From KBS50 sp042666615 (GTDB taxonomy: Bacteria > Actinomycetota > Actinomycetes > Mycobacteriales > Micromonosporaceae), in the NCBI RefSeq assembly GCF_042666615.1, contig NZ_JBHTDD010000008.1, positions 1-64,000 on the forward strand: a DNA stretch of 64,000 nucleotides. The letters are read 5' to 3'. This document shows positions 41,933-50,638 of this stretch, in pieces. Position 1 is the first letter of the stretch, and every line of letters starts with the position of its first letter. The position numbers and the translations under genes are program-made. Under the pieces are notes generated by a model that had not been told where the DNA came from, searched no databases, and worked only from the letters and a program-made list of their open reading frames with translations.

Positions 41933-42496
41933 TCAGAAGATGGCGGCAAGATCGACCGACAGCGGGAACGGTTCGTCGCTGGTCAGGACGTCCCCGACCG
42001 TGACCACCGCCGCCTCACGGTAGACCCGGCCGACATTCTCCAGGATGGTGAGGTTCTGCTTGCGCGGCTCGACCAACCAGTAGTGGGGGATGCCGACCGC
42101 GGCGTACTCGTGCCGCTTGAGGACCAGATCCCGACCGGCGTTGCTCGGCGAAATCACCTCGATCACCAGCAGGACGTCGTCCGGGTGCAGGGCGGGGCCG
42201 CCCTTGTCGAGCGCGCTCTCTCGTGCAACGAAAAGATCCGGGACGAAGTATGACGAGCGGTTGGCGCTGACCCCGATGTCCTGACCGACGAGCAGTCCCG
42301 CCGGAGCCTGCCGATCCAGGAGCCGGCGGAGCCGGTTCGCCACCCCGCCGTGGAAGACATCCGCATGCGGCGACACGATCAGGCTCCCGTCGAAGATCTC
42401 GTACTGCTGGCCGTCTCGGGTCAACTCCTGGAGGTCATCCACCGTCCAGGCATCACCGTGCCGCGGATGAGCAACGGGGCCACTACTCACGGTCAT
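41933..42496 (-). CDS. Uma2-family putative endonuclease
   Basis: This 187-residue protein of the Uma2 (DUF820) family has a PD-(D/E)xK nuclease-like core: SYFVPDLFVARES supplies the Asp and DVLLVIEVISPSNAGRDLVL supplies the Glu-x-x region, then YAAVGIPHYWLVEP. Family members are abundant in actinobacteria and cyanobacteria, often near mobile DNA, and their role is unproven. It is transcribed opposite to its neighbours and is bracketed by the duplicated end of the LytTR gene, suggesting arrival by insertion. The start is uncertain by a few codons. Confidence 0.9.
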   Translation of the reverse strand: MTVSSGPVAHPRHGDAWTVDDLQELTRDGQQYEIFDGSLIVSPHADVFHGGVANRLRRLLDRQAPAGLLVGQDIGVSANRSSYFVPDLFVARESALDKGGPALHPDDVLLVIEVISPSNAGRDLVLKRHEYAAVGIPHYWLVEPRKQNLTILENVGRVYREAAVVTVGDVLTSDEPFPLSVDLAAIF

Positions 42497-42811
42497 GCCT
42501 CCTCTCTACCGGTTCACCCTGACAGCTTTGTCCAACGACCGCTACGGCCGCGAGGGCTCGCACTGATCGGAGCGCTGCTGGCACACCCGGGAACTGAAGG
42601 GCCGGCTGGGTGCGCGCGGCGAAGCAGGACTGGACCCGCTGACGAGCGGGCACGGTGGACCTGCGGTCGGCCGTCTGTCAGCCGAACGGCCAGGCACCGG
42701 CCGGGCATTGACGATCTAGGATCACGTCATCGATCAGGCAGCGGGGGCCGATCGGGGAGACGGCAGTCGACCGTCAGCGGGCCGCCCCCGCCTCCCCTCA
42801 GAAGGAACTCC
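42497..42811. other. 315-base gap with a duplicated gene tail
   Basis: The only recognisable content is the second copy of the LytTR 3' end (42579-42641). The rest shows no gene. The ribosome site AGAAGG for the secreted protein at 42812 lies at its right edge. Confidence 0.6.
42579..42641 (+). repeat. Direct repeat copy 2 (orphan LytTR gene tail)
   Basis: It matches 41842-41903 with A for G and G for A substitutions near the start (GGCACACCCGGGAACTGAAG) and one extra G (GGCTGGGTGCG), and ends in the same GACCCGCTGA. There is no receiver or LytTR domain upstream, so this copy is not functional as a gene. Confidence 0.9.
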
Positions 42812-45286
42812 ATGCGCCTTACCGGGCTCCTGCGCGGCACGACAGCCGCGATCCTCCTCCTCGGTGTGCTCGCCACACCGGCCGCCGCCGCACCCGGGCG
42901 GCCAGACACGACGCCCGACCGGGCGTCCACCACGACCGGCTCGGCGGCACCCGACGGCACCGCGTCCGGGCAGTCGACGCGCCCCTCGTCCACGGCATAC
43001 GCCGGAGTGGCGGTCCGCGCCGCCCGGCTCGCCGCCACCCCCGAGCAGGATCGGAGGACCCGCCCGCCACGGGCGACGGCCGCTGGTCCGGCACGGACGG
43101 CGACCGGCGACCCGGCGACCACGGCCACCGGCGGAATCTCCGGCCGCTTGACTCTCGAGAGCGGCGCCGCCGCGTCATACGCCCAGGTGCTTGTCCGCAA
43201 CGCCGACACCTGGGACATCGCCGATACGTGGGCCGACGAGGACGGCCGGTTCGCCTTCGGTGGGCTGCCGGTCGGCAACTACATCGTGTCCTACCGGTCC
43301 GGCGGCCCGGAGCAGTTCTACCGGCAGCGAAAGTATGACGAGGACGCCGACCTGGTCGCCGTGACGACCGGGCAGACCACCACGGTGAACGACCAGTTCC
43401 TGCCGACCAGCACCATCACCGGTCAGATCCGGGACGGCGCCGGCAATCCCGTACCGGACCTTTTGATAAGCGCGAACTCGGTCGACCGTGGCGGGTGGAA
43501 CTGGGGGATGACCGACGCCGACGGCCGGTACGCCGTCGCGGTCTGGCCCGGGACCTACACGGTCTCCTTCGACCCGATCGCCGACTCGTACCAGACCCAG
43601 TTCGTTCCGGGGGAGATCAGCGAGACGGCAGCCGGCCGGTTCACCGTGCCGGAGAACGGCACCGTGGTGGCCAACGACACGCTGCTGCCCACCGGCACGG
43701 TCACCGGCCGGCTCACCACGGCGAGCGGCCAACCCGCCGCCGGTGCGGAGGTCCACCTGAGCGCGTTCGACGGTCCCGGTGGCGGACCGGAATGGCAGCA
43801 CACCGACGGCACCGGAAGCTTCACCTTCCCGACGGTGCTGGTCGGCACCTACCGGGCCGGCTTCTCCGACAGCGAGAACCGCTCCCAGTACTACAAGGGC
43901 ACCATCGACGAAGCCGCCGCGACGCCGGTGGTGGTGACGGCCGGAAACACCACGACGGTCAACGACAGTTGGCTGGGCACGGGCTCCGTGCGGGTCCGGG
44001 CGACCGACTCCGTCACCGGCGCGCCGGTCCCGAACTTCTGCGTCCAGGACGGGTGCAGCAACGGCACCGGGGTCGTGGTGGCCGAAGGACTCCCCCAGGG
44101 CCGGCACGAGTTGTACCTCTACATCCCAGACAAGGACTACTGGTGGGACAGCCTGACGGTCGATGTGGTCGCTGGCGAGACGGTCGAGGCCACCATCCGG
44201 CTCCGGCCCGCCGCGCGGATCACCACCACAATCGTCGACCGGTCCACCGGCAAGGGAGTCGCCGACATCTGCCTCGACGCCCTGGTGCCCATGAACATCC
44301 GGGAGCCGGAGGGCCGGGGTGACTGCAGTGACGCCACCGGAAAGATCGTTGTTGGTCCGCTGGAGTCGGGGAGCTACCGGTTGTTCGCGGTTCCGATGTC
44401 GTTCGATTCGCCGTACGGGCGGCAGTGGGTCGGCACGGCCGGCGGCACGGGCGACGAGCGGGAGGCGGTGACGGTGACGACCGCCGCCGGCTCGATGGCC
44501 GGGGCGCCGAAGGTGCTGCTCGACCGGGCGGGTTCGATAACCGGCCGGGTGCTCGACGGTGCCGGTGCTCCCCTGCGTGACGCACAGGTGAGCGTCGTGC
44601 CGCGGTACTACCTGGGCGAAGGGGAAGCGTGGACCGGCAGCGACGGCCAGTATCGGATCGACAGGCTCGGTCCGTACCGGTGGCCGCTGTTCTACTCCGC
44701 TGACGGGTTCGCCCCCCAGTGGTCCGGTGGCGCCGGCAACCGGTACGAGGCACAGACCATCCAGGTGACGGTGGGCGGCACCGCCAGCTTCGACACGAGG
44801 CTCAGCACCGGGACCGAGGTCACCGGCACCTTCACGATCGCGGGTGGGGTCGTACCGGAGGGTGGCACCGTGTTCGCCCGGAACGCCGCCACCGGCGACT
44901 CCGTCGGCATGGATGGCCTCCGGAACGGCAGGTACACCATGCGGGTACTCCCGGGACAGAAGATCAGGTTCAGCTACGAGGTGGATGTGGACGGGGAGCG
45001 GCACCGGGGCTGGTTCAGCCCGCCGGTCACGTCCACCCCACCGCCGCCGCCCGGCCGGCGCCCCACCGGCAATAGCGCCGCCGGTGCGACCGCGCCGGCT
45101 CCGGTCGACCCGCCGACGGCTACCGCCGGAGCAGCAGTGGAGGCCGGGTCCGGCGGGCCGATCGCGACCGCGACCCGGCCGCCCGTCTCGGGGAACCCGA
45201 CGCCGACTGAGCGTCGGGTCGGCGGGGTCTACGTCGTCCCGGCCACCGGACCGCTGATCGTCAACATCACGGTCAGCCTGAACTGA
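42812..45286 (+). CDS. Large secreted protein with repeated carboxypeptidase-regulatory-like domains
   Basis: This protein of about 824 residues starts at ATG 42812 behind AGAAGGA. A signal peptide (LLRGTTAAILLLGVLATPAA) is followed by a Pro/Thr/Ala-rich linker of about 85 residues. About seven beta-sandwich repeats follow, each with the pattern ITGQIRDGAGNPVP, a DADGRYAV-like turn and GTYTVSF (carboxypeptidase-regulatory or Cna-B-like folds). The C-terminus is a Pro/Thr-rich spacer ending VNITVSLN, with no LPxTG anchor and no membrane helix, so it is probably released. Function is unknown; such proteins are adhesins or exoprotein scaffolds. It is a single gene with its own terminator. Confidence 0.85.
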   Translation: MRLTGLLRGTTAAILLLGVLATPAAAAPGRPDTTPDRASTTTGSAAPDGTASGQSTRPSSTAYAGVAVRAARLAATPEQDRRTRPPRATAAGPARTATGDPATTATGGISGRLTLESGAAASYAQVLVRNADTWDIADTWADEDGRFAFGGLPVGNYIVSYRSGGPEQFYRQRKYDEDADLVAVTTGQTTTVNDQFLPTSTITGQIRDGAGNPVPDLLISANSVDRGGWNWGMTDADGRYAVAVWPGTYTVSFDPIADSYQTQFVPGEISETAAGRFTVPENGTVVANDTLLPTGTVTGRLTTASGQPAAGAEVHLSAFDGPGGGPEWQHTDGTGSFTFPTVLVGTYRAGFSDSENRSQYYKGTIDEAAATPVVVTAGNTTTVNDSWLGTGSVRVRATDSVTGAPVPNFCVQDGCSNGTGVVVAEGLPQGRHELYLYIPDKDYWWDSLTVDVVAGETVEATIRLRPAARITTTIVDRSTGKGVADICLDALVPMNIREPEGRGDCSDATGKIVVGPLESGSYRLFAVPMSFDSPYGRQWVGTAGGTGDEREAVTVTTAAGSMAGAPKVLLDRAGSITGRVLDGAGAPLRDAQVSVVPRYYLGEGEAWTGSDGQYRIDRLGPYRWPLFYSADGFAPQWSGGAGNRYEAQTIQVTVGGTASFDTRLSTGTEVTGTFTIAGGVVPEGGTVFARNAATGDSVGMDGLRNGRYTMRVLPGQKIRFSYEVDVDGERHRGWFSPPVTSTPPPPPGRRPTGNSAAGATAPAPVDPPTATAGAAVEAGSGGPIATATRPPVSGNPTPTERRVGGVYVVPATGPLIVNITVSLN

Positions 45287-45299
45287 CTCAATCCGGAAA

Positions 45300-45329
45300 G
45301 GGGCCGGTAGCGTACTCGCCACCGGCCCC
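45300..45329 (+). terminator. Hairpin terminator after the secreted repeat protein gene
   Basis: GGGGCCGGT (45300-45308) pairs perfectly with ACCGGCCCC (45321-45329) around a 12-base loop, 14 bases past the stop. Confidence 0.8.
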
Positions 45330-45357
45330 GCTCCGTACCCGGGGGCCAACGGTCCGG

Positions 45358-45432
45358 TTATCCACAGCCGAAACGAGATATCCACAGGCTGTGCACAAGG
45401 TGGCCGGGTTATCCACAGCCCGGTTGTCCACA
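45358..45432 (+). promoter_or_regulatory. Cluster of DnaA-box-like motifs
   Basis: Within 75 bases there are TTATCCACA (45358-45366), ATATCCACA (45378-45386), reverse-strand TTGTGCACA (45390-45398), TTATCCACA (45409-45417) and TTGTCCACA (45424-45432). Two match the bacterial DnaA box exactly, TTGTCCACA is the preferred form in high-GC actinobacteria, and the other two differ by one or two bases. They sit in a 209-base gap between a terminator and the DUF485-like gene. No dnaA, dnaN, gyrB or rpmH is in the window, so this is not oriC. Confidence 0.75.
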
Positions 45433-45495
45433 GCCCCGGTGCCGAGGGACGCCGGCTCCGCTTGACAATCGGGCCTGGGTGGCGAGACTGCCGAG

Positions 45496-45894
45496 GTGGC
45501 CATCGACCAACCGCCGCCGCCCGGGCCCCCGCGCCGGGCGCGGATCGTGCTGGCCGAGGCCGGGCGGCGGCTCACGGTGCGGGAACACACCAGGGCCGAA
45601 TTGACCGAGGGGACCCGGATCGGCGACGCCATGGTGCGCGGACTGGTCCGCGCCCAACTCGCCCTGGCCCTGCGGCTGTCGCTAGTCGTCGTGATCGGCC
45701 TCGGTGGTCTGCCGCTGCTCTTCGCGATCGCACCGACGCTGGGCGGGGTCACCGTCTTCGGGGTCAACCTGCCGTGGGTGCTGCTCGGCATCGCCGCCTT
45801 CCCGTTCCTGGTCGCGGTCGGCTGGCTGCACGTGCACTGGGCGGAACGCAACGAGCAGGACTTCACCGATCTGGTGCAGCGGCCGGAACGCTGA
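45496..45894 (+). CDS. Small two-helix membrane protein, probable symporter subunit (DUF485-like)
   Basis: This 132-residue protein from GTG 45496 has a Pro/Arg-rich cytoplasmic N-terminus, two membrane helices (LALALRLSLVVVIGLGGLPL and NLPWVLLGIAAFPFLVAVGW) and a short acidic tail (HWAERNEQDFTDLV). Its size, topology and place one base ahead of an SSS symporter (ATGG/TGATGG junction at 45892-45896) match the DUF485/DUF4212-type subunits encoded before acetate-type symporters. The DUF485 gene at 50939 is its counterpart in the second pair. The overlap suggests coupled translation. Confidence 0.8.
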   Translation: MAIDQPPPPGPPRRARIVLAEAGRRLTVREHTRAELTEGTRIGDAMVRGLVRAQLALALRLSLVVVIGLGGLPLLFAIAPTLGGVTVFGVNLPWVLLGIAAFPFLVAVGWLHVHWAERNEQDFTDLVQRPER

Positions 45895-47537
45895 TGGCCA
45901 CGCCGTACGCAGCGCCGGCGATCGTCGCGGTCACCCTGGTGACCGTCGCCATCGGCTTCTACGGCCTGCGGCTGGCCCGGACCACCTCCGACTTCCTGGT
46001 CGCGTCCCGGATGGTCAGCCCGACCTGGAACGCGGCGGCCATCGGCGGCGAGTACCTGTCGGCCGCGTCGTTCCTCGGGGTCGCCGGGCTGGTCCTCAAG
46101 TACGGCGTCGACGTGCTCTGGTATCCGGTCGGGTTCGCCGCCGGCTACCTCGCCCTGCTGCTGTTCGTGGCCGCCCCGCTGCGCCGCTCCGGCGCCTTCA
46201 CGCTGCCGGACTTCTGCGAGGTGCGGCTCGGTTCCCGCCGGTTGCGCAAGCTGGCCACCCTGTTCGTCATCTTCATCGGTTGGCTCTACCTGGTGCCACA
46301 GTTGCAGGGGGCCGGGCTCACCCTCACCACGGTCACCGGCCTGCCGTACGCCGTGGGCGCCCTGCTGGTCGGCGCGGTGGTCACCGCCAACGTGGCGCTC
46401 GGCGGGATGCGGGCGATCACCTTCGTCCAGGCGTTCCAGTACTGGCTGAAACTGACCGCGCTCGCCGTACCGGCGATCTTTCTGATGCTGCACTGGCAGG
46501 CCGACGGGCGGCCGGCGGTCACTCCGGAGGCCGGCACGGCCTTCCGGGTGGCCACCACCGTCGAGGTCCGGGACGCCGCCACCATCACCTTCGCCGACGG
46601 CACCCGGACGGAGGTACGCCCCGGCGAGGAACTGACCTTCGCCGCCGGGGATCCGGTGCCCGCCGTGTCAACGGTCGGCGCATCCGACGGAGCCGACTGG
46701 CTGCTGCCCAGCGCGGCCGGCCGGGACGACAAGGGGCTGTTCGCGACGTACTCGCTGATCCTGGCGACGTTCCTCGGCACGATGGGGCTGCCGCACGTAC
46801 TCGTGCGGTTCTACACCAACCGGGACGGCGCGGCGGCCCGGCGTACCACCCTGGTGGTCCTCGCCCTGGTCGGCGCCTTCTATCTGCTGCCCACGCTGTA
46901 CGGCGTGCTGGGCCGGATCTACACACCGCAACTGCTGGTCAGCGGGCAGACCGACGCCGTCGTGGTGCTCCTCCCGTCGGCGGCGCTCGGCGACACGCTC
47001 ACCGCCCACCTGCTCTCCGCCCTGGTCGCCGCTGGTGCCTTCGCTGCCTTCCTGTCCACCTCGTCCGGGCTGCTGACCAGCGTCGCCGGCGTGATCTCGG
47101 CGGACGTGCTGGGCCGGGGCTCGGTGCGCGACTTCCGGTTGGCCGCGGTGACCGCCGGACTGGTGCCGGTCGTCCTGGCCCTGAACCTGCGGGACCTGGA
47201 CGTCTCCCAGGTGGTCGGGTTGGCGTTCGCGGTGGCGGCGAGCAGTTTCTGCCCGCTGCTGGTGCTGGGCATCTGGTGGCGCGGCCTGACCGCGGTCGGG
47301 GCCACGGCGGGAGTGCTGGCCGGCGGCGGCGCCGCCGTACTGGCCGTGTTGGTCACCGTGGTCGGGCCGCCACTGGCAGGGTGGCCCGCGGTGCTCGTCG
47401 CGCAGCCGGCCGCGTGGACGGTGCCGCTGGCGTTCACCGTGATGGCGGTCACTTCGATGCTCACCCGGCGCCGCGCCCCGGTCGACGTGGGGGCGACGAT
47501 GCTGCGCCTGCACGCGCCCGAGGCCCTGCGGCTCTGA
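45894..47537 (+). CDS. Sodium:solute symporter (SSS family, cation/acetate type)
   Basis: This transporter of 547 residues starts at ATG 45894. It has about 13 membrane helices with SSS motifs: FLVASRMVSPTWNAAAIGGE near the N-terminus, the FLGVAGLVLKYG segment and TMGLPHVLVRFYTNRDG. It contains an extracytoplasmic insertion of about 75 residues (VRDAATITFADGTRTEVRPG) between helices 6 and 7, longer than in ActP. It likely imports a monocarboxylate such as acetate or pyruvate with Na+ or H+. It forms an operon with the small gene upstream. Confidence 0.93.
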   Translation: MATPYAAPAIVAVTLVTVAIGFYGLRLARTTSDFLVASRMVSPTWNAAAIGGEYLSAASFLGVAGLVLKYGVDVLWYPVGFAAGYLALLLFVAAPLRRSGAFTLPDFCEVRLGSRRLRKLATLFVIFIGWLYLVPQLQGAGLTLTTVTGLPYAVGALLVGAVVTANVALGGMRAITFVQAFQYWLKLTALAVPAIFLMLHWQADGRPAVTPEAGTAFRVATTVEVRDAATITFADGTRTEVRPGEELTFAAGDPVPAVSTVGASDGADWLLPSAAGRDDKGLFATYSLILATFLGTMGLPHVLVRFYTNRDGAAARRTTLVVLALVGAFYLLPTLYGVLGRIYTPQLLVSGQTDAVVVLLPSAALGDTLTAHLLSALVAAGAFAAFLSTSSGLLTSVAGVISADVLGRGSVRDFRLAAVTAGLVPVVLALNLRDLDVSQVVGLAFAVAASSFCPLLVLGIWWRGLTAVGATAGVLAGGGAAVLAVLVTVVGPPLAGWPAVLVAQPAAWTVPLAFTVMAVTSMLTRRRAPVDVGATMLRLHAPEALRL

Positions 47538-47624
47538 GAGCCTTCCATCTCCTGCCCGAGGAGGAGCCAGGAATCGTCCGGCGGCCGGACGGCGGTCTGG
47601 CGCCGAACCGATACGGTTTCCGGC

Positions 47625-48386
47625 ATGACTGGTGGTGAGCACCCTGCGCTGGCGCTGCGCGGGCTGGTGAAGCGGTTCGACAGCAAGGTGGCGGTCGCGG
47701 GAGTCGACCTGGACGTGCCGGCGGGCTCCTTCTACGGTCTGCTCGGGCCCAACGGCGCCGGCAAGACCACCACCCTGTCGATGACGGTCGGCCTGCTCCG
47801 GCCGGATGCCGGTGGTGCCTGGGTGTTGGGGCACGACGTCTGGGCCGACCCGGTGCGCGCCAAGCAGGTGCTCGGCGTGATGCCGGACGGGGTCCGGCTG
47901 TTCGACCGGCTTACCGGCGCCGAACTGCTGGCCTACCAGGGACTGCTGCGCGGCATGGATCCCGCGGTGGTCGACCAGCGGGCCGGGGAGCTGCTCGACG
48001 TCCTGGCGCTGACCGACGCCGGACGGACCCTGGTGGTGGACTACTCCGCCGGCATGAAGAAGAAGATCGGACTGGCCAGCGCGCTGCTGCACGGCCCGCG
48101 GCTGCTGGTGCTCGACGAACCGTTCGAGGCCGTCGACCCGGTCTCCGCCGCGCTCATCCGGGACATCCTGCAGCGGTACGTCGGCGGTGGCGGCACGGTG
48201 ATCTTCTCGAGCCACGTGATGGAGGTCGTCGAGCGGCTCTGCACGCACGTGGCGATCCTCGCCGAGGGAGTCATCAAGCGGGTCGGCACGCTGGACGAGG
48301 TTCGTGGCGACCGTTCGCTTGAGGAGACCTTCGTGGCGGTCGTCGGCGGTCGCACCGCTACCGGGGAGGAGCTGGCGTGGCTGTAG
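47625..48386 (+). CDS. ABC transporter ATP-binding protein
   Basis: This 253-residue ATPase has Walker A GPNGAGKTT, Walker B LLVLDEPFEAVD and signature YSAGMKKK in place of LSGGQ. This variant is typical of ABC-2-type exporter ATPases in actinobacteria. The permease gene starts ten bases before its stop, so the pair is coupled. The substrate is unknown; the permease topology suggests an export or lipid-handling role. Confidence 0.94.
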   Translation: MTGGEHPALALRGLVKRFDSKVAVAGVDLDVPAGSFYGLLGPNGAGKTTTLSMTVGLLRPDAGGAWVLGHDVWADPVRAKQVLGVMPDGVRLFDRLTGAELLAYQGLLRGMDPAVVDQRAGELLDVLALTDAGRTLVVDYSAGMKKKIGLASALLHGPRLLVLDEPFEAVDPVSAALIRDILQRYVGGGGTVIFSSHVMEVVERLCTHVAILAEGVIKRVGTLDEVRGDRSLEETFVAVVGGRTATGEELAWL

Positions 48387-50068
48387 ACCAGGTGACCGCC
48401 CCCGCCGGCACGGCGGTCCAACCCGCCCGCCAGGTCACGCCGTGGCACTTCGTCCGGCTGAAGCTACGGGTGATGGGCAACAACTTCCGCGGGCAGCGCT
48501 GGCGGATCGCGCTGTACGTCATCGGCCTGCTGTTCGGGCTCTGGTTCGCCGCCATGGGGTTCCTGGGGTTCGCCGCCCCCGGCCTGGCGGACCGGGCCGA
48601 CATCGCCATGCTCGTCGCCGCCCTGGGTGGCGCCGTCCTGGTGCTGGGCTGGCTGTTCCTGCCGCTTGTCTTCTTCGGTGTCGACGAGACCCTCGACCCG
48701 GCCCGCTTCGCGCTGTTGCCGCTGCGCCGCCGGACCCTGATCCCCGGGATGCTGGCCGCCGCGCTGGTCGGCGTACCGGCCCTGTGCCTGCTGCTGGCCA
48801 CGGTGGGGCTGGTGGTGTCGGCCTGGGCGCTCGGCGGCGTCCCGGCCGGCCTGGTCGCGGTCGTCGGCATGGTGCTCGGGCTGGTCCTGTGCGTCGCGGT
48901 GAGCCGGGCGGTGACAAGCGCCTTCGCCACCATGCTGCGGTCCCGCCGGATGCGCGACCTGGCCGCCGTGGCGCTTGCGGTGCTCGCCGCGCTGCTCGGC
49001 CCGCTCCAGATCGCGGTGATAAGCGCGGTGGAGCGGGCCGACTGGGACCGGTTCACCGGGCCGGCCACCGTGCTCGGGTGGACCCCGCTCGCCGCGCCGT
49101 ACACGGCGGGTCTGGACGTGGCCGCGGGCCGCGCCTGGGCCGCGCCGCTGAAGTTGCTGATCACGATTGCCGCCATCGGGCTGCTGCTCTGGTGGTGGTC
49201 GCGGTCGGTGGAGTCGGCGATGATCGGGGCCGCCGGTGGCAGCGCCGGTGCGACCCGCAAGGGCACCGCCGGTTCCCCGGTCGAGCAGCTCTTTCCCCGG
49301 GTGTTGGGCCGGCTGGCGCGCAACCGGTACGGGGCACTGGTGGCCAGGGAGGCCCGGTACTGGTGGCGGGACATGCGCCGGCGGGCCGGTCTGATCACCT
49401 TCGCGATGGTCGGCATCTTCCTCCCGGTGATGCTCAACATCCGCAGCCTGGGCTTCGCCGGCAAGGGCGGCACCGAGGAGCCGTCTCCCGTCGTCCTCGG
49501 CCTGTCCATGCTCTTCGTCGGCGTGCTGGCCGCGGTCAGCCTGGCCAACCAGTTCGGGTACGACGGCAGCGCGTACGCCGCAAACGTCATCGCCGGGGTG
49601 CCGGGCCGGCAGGAGCTGCGCGCCCGGGTGACGGCGTTCTCGCTCTACATCGTGCCGCTGCTGGTGCTCATTCCGGTGGTGGTCGGGTTGCTGCTCGGTG
49701 AGCCGGGTTGGATAGGCATGGTGGCCGGCACGGTGTTCGCCGCGTACGGTGCCGGTCTGGCGGTGAACCTGTACGTGTCGATCTTCGGCGCCTACGAGTT
49801 GCCGGAGACCAGCAATCCGTTCGCCATGAACAGCGGTGCCGGGGTGGCCAAGAGCTTCCTGAGCTTCCTGGCGATGGCCGCCTCGGCGGTGCTGGCGCTG
49901 CCGATGGTGGTGGCCAACGCGCTGCTCGGCGACGTCTGGCTGTGGCTGGCTCTGCCGGTCGGGCTGGCCTACGGCCTCGGTGCGATCGTGCTCGGCACCT
50001 ATCTCGCGGGCGATGTGCTGGACCGGCGGATGCCCGAGCTGCTCCAGGCTGTCACGCCCCGGCGTTGA
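48377..50068 (+). CDS. ABC transporter permease (polytopic membrane protein)
   Basis: This 563-residue protein starts at GTG 48377, overlapping the ATPase gene by ten bases with GGAG just upstream. It has about 12 hydrophobic segments with a central cytoplasmic loop (about residues 290-330) that is basic (RNRYGALVAREARYWWRDMR). This duplicated six-helix plan, with the conserved EARYWWRD element, is seen in actinobacterial ABC-2-like permeases. It is the membrane partner of the ATPase; the transported compound is not identifiable. Confidence 0.88.
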   Translation: MAVDQVTAPAGTAVQPARQVTPWHFVRLKLRVMGNNFRGQRWRIALYVIGLLFGLWFAAMGFLGFAAPGLADRADIAMLVAALGGAVLVLGWLFLPLVFFGVDETLDPARFALLPLRRRTLIPGMLAAALVGVPALCLLLATVGLVVSAWALGGVPAGLVAVVGMVLGLVLCVAVSRAVTSAFATMLRSRRMRDLAAVALAVLAALLGPLQIAVISAVERADWDRFTGPATVLGWTPLAAPYTAGLDVAAGRAWAAPLKLLITIAAIGLLLWWWSRSVESAMIGAAGGSAGATRKGTAGSPVEQLFPRVLGRLARNRYGALVAREARYWWRDMRRRAGLITFAMVGIFLPVMLNIRSLGFAGKGGTEEPSPVVLGLSMLFVGVLAAVSLANQFGYDGSAYAANVIAGVPGRQELRARVTAFSLYIVPLLVLIPVVVGLLLGEPGWIGMVAGTVFAAYGAGLAVNLYVSIFGAYELPETSNPFAMNSGAGVAKSFLSFLAMAASAVLALPMVVANALLGDVWLWLALPVGLAYGLGAIVLGTYLAGDVLDRRMPELLQAVTPRR

Positions 50069-50104
50069 GCGGCCGTCGACTTCGCCGCGGGTCCGAGGGG
50101 GAGA

Positions 50105-50638
50105 ATGTCCGGCGTGACGTCTGAGCCGGGTGCCGAGATCCACCACACCGACCCGTTCGCGACCCCGGAGCACGCGCGGTCCCCCGTACGCCGGCTGCGC
50201 GGCCGGCTGGCGGCGGCGGTGACCCTGTGGACGGCGCCGGGTCCGGCGGGGCTGACCGTCTCGTCGACCGTGGTCGCGGACGGTGACCCGGCACGGTTGC
50301 TGGGCATCGTCGACGACGAGTCGGACCTGTGGGACGCCGCGTCGGCGGCTGGCCGGTTCGCGGTGGCACCGCTCGGCCCGGCCCATCGACAGCTGGCCGA
50401 TCAGTTCGCCGGGCAGTTCCCGGCGGCCGGCGGGCTGTTCGCCGGCGATCGCTGGCTGGCCACGGAGTACGGTCCGGTCCCGGCGGACGCCGGGGGTTGG
50501 GTGGGCTGCCGGCTCGACGGCTCCCGCCGGTTCGGCTGGGGCCTTCTGGTGGAGGCCACCATCGAGTCCGTGAGCCTGTCGGCCGACGCCCAGCCGCTGA
50601 TCCACCATCGGGGGCGCTACCGGGAGCTGCGGGACTGA
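50105..50638 (+). CDS. Flavin reductase-like FMN-binding protein
   Basis: This 177-residue protein is a split-barrel flavoprotein. The pattern RGRLAAAVTLWTAPGPAGLT, then VSSTVVADGDPARLLG and RFAVAPLG, matches the FMN-binding flavin-reductase domain. The C-terminal HHRGRYRELRD is typical. It might supply reduced FMN to a monooxygenase or act as a stand-alone reductase; no monooxygenase is adjacent. GAGGGGGAGA precedes ATG 50105, and it is likely co-transcribed with the ABC genes 36 bases upstream. Confidence 0.85.
   Translation: MSGVTSEPGAEIHHTDPFATPEHARSPVRRLRGRLAAAVTLWTAPGPAGLTVSSTVVADGDPARLLGIVDDESDLWDAASAAGRFAVAPLGPAHRQLADQFAGQFPAAGGLFAGDRWLATEYGPVPADAGGWVGCRLDGSRRFGWGLLVEATIESVSLSADAQPLIHHRGRYRELRD

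Noticed and set aside
41933..42496. Uma2 as a toxin of a toxin-antitoxin pair
   Set aside because: No small antitoxin gene overlaps or precedes it. The flanking duplication fits insertion better.
45358..45432. Origin of replication
   Set aside because: No dnaA, dnaN, recF, gyrB or rpmH neighbours and no AT-rich unwinding stretch, so the DnaA-box cluster is not oriC.
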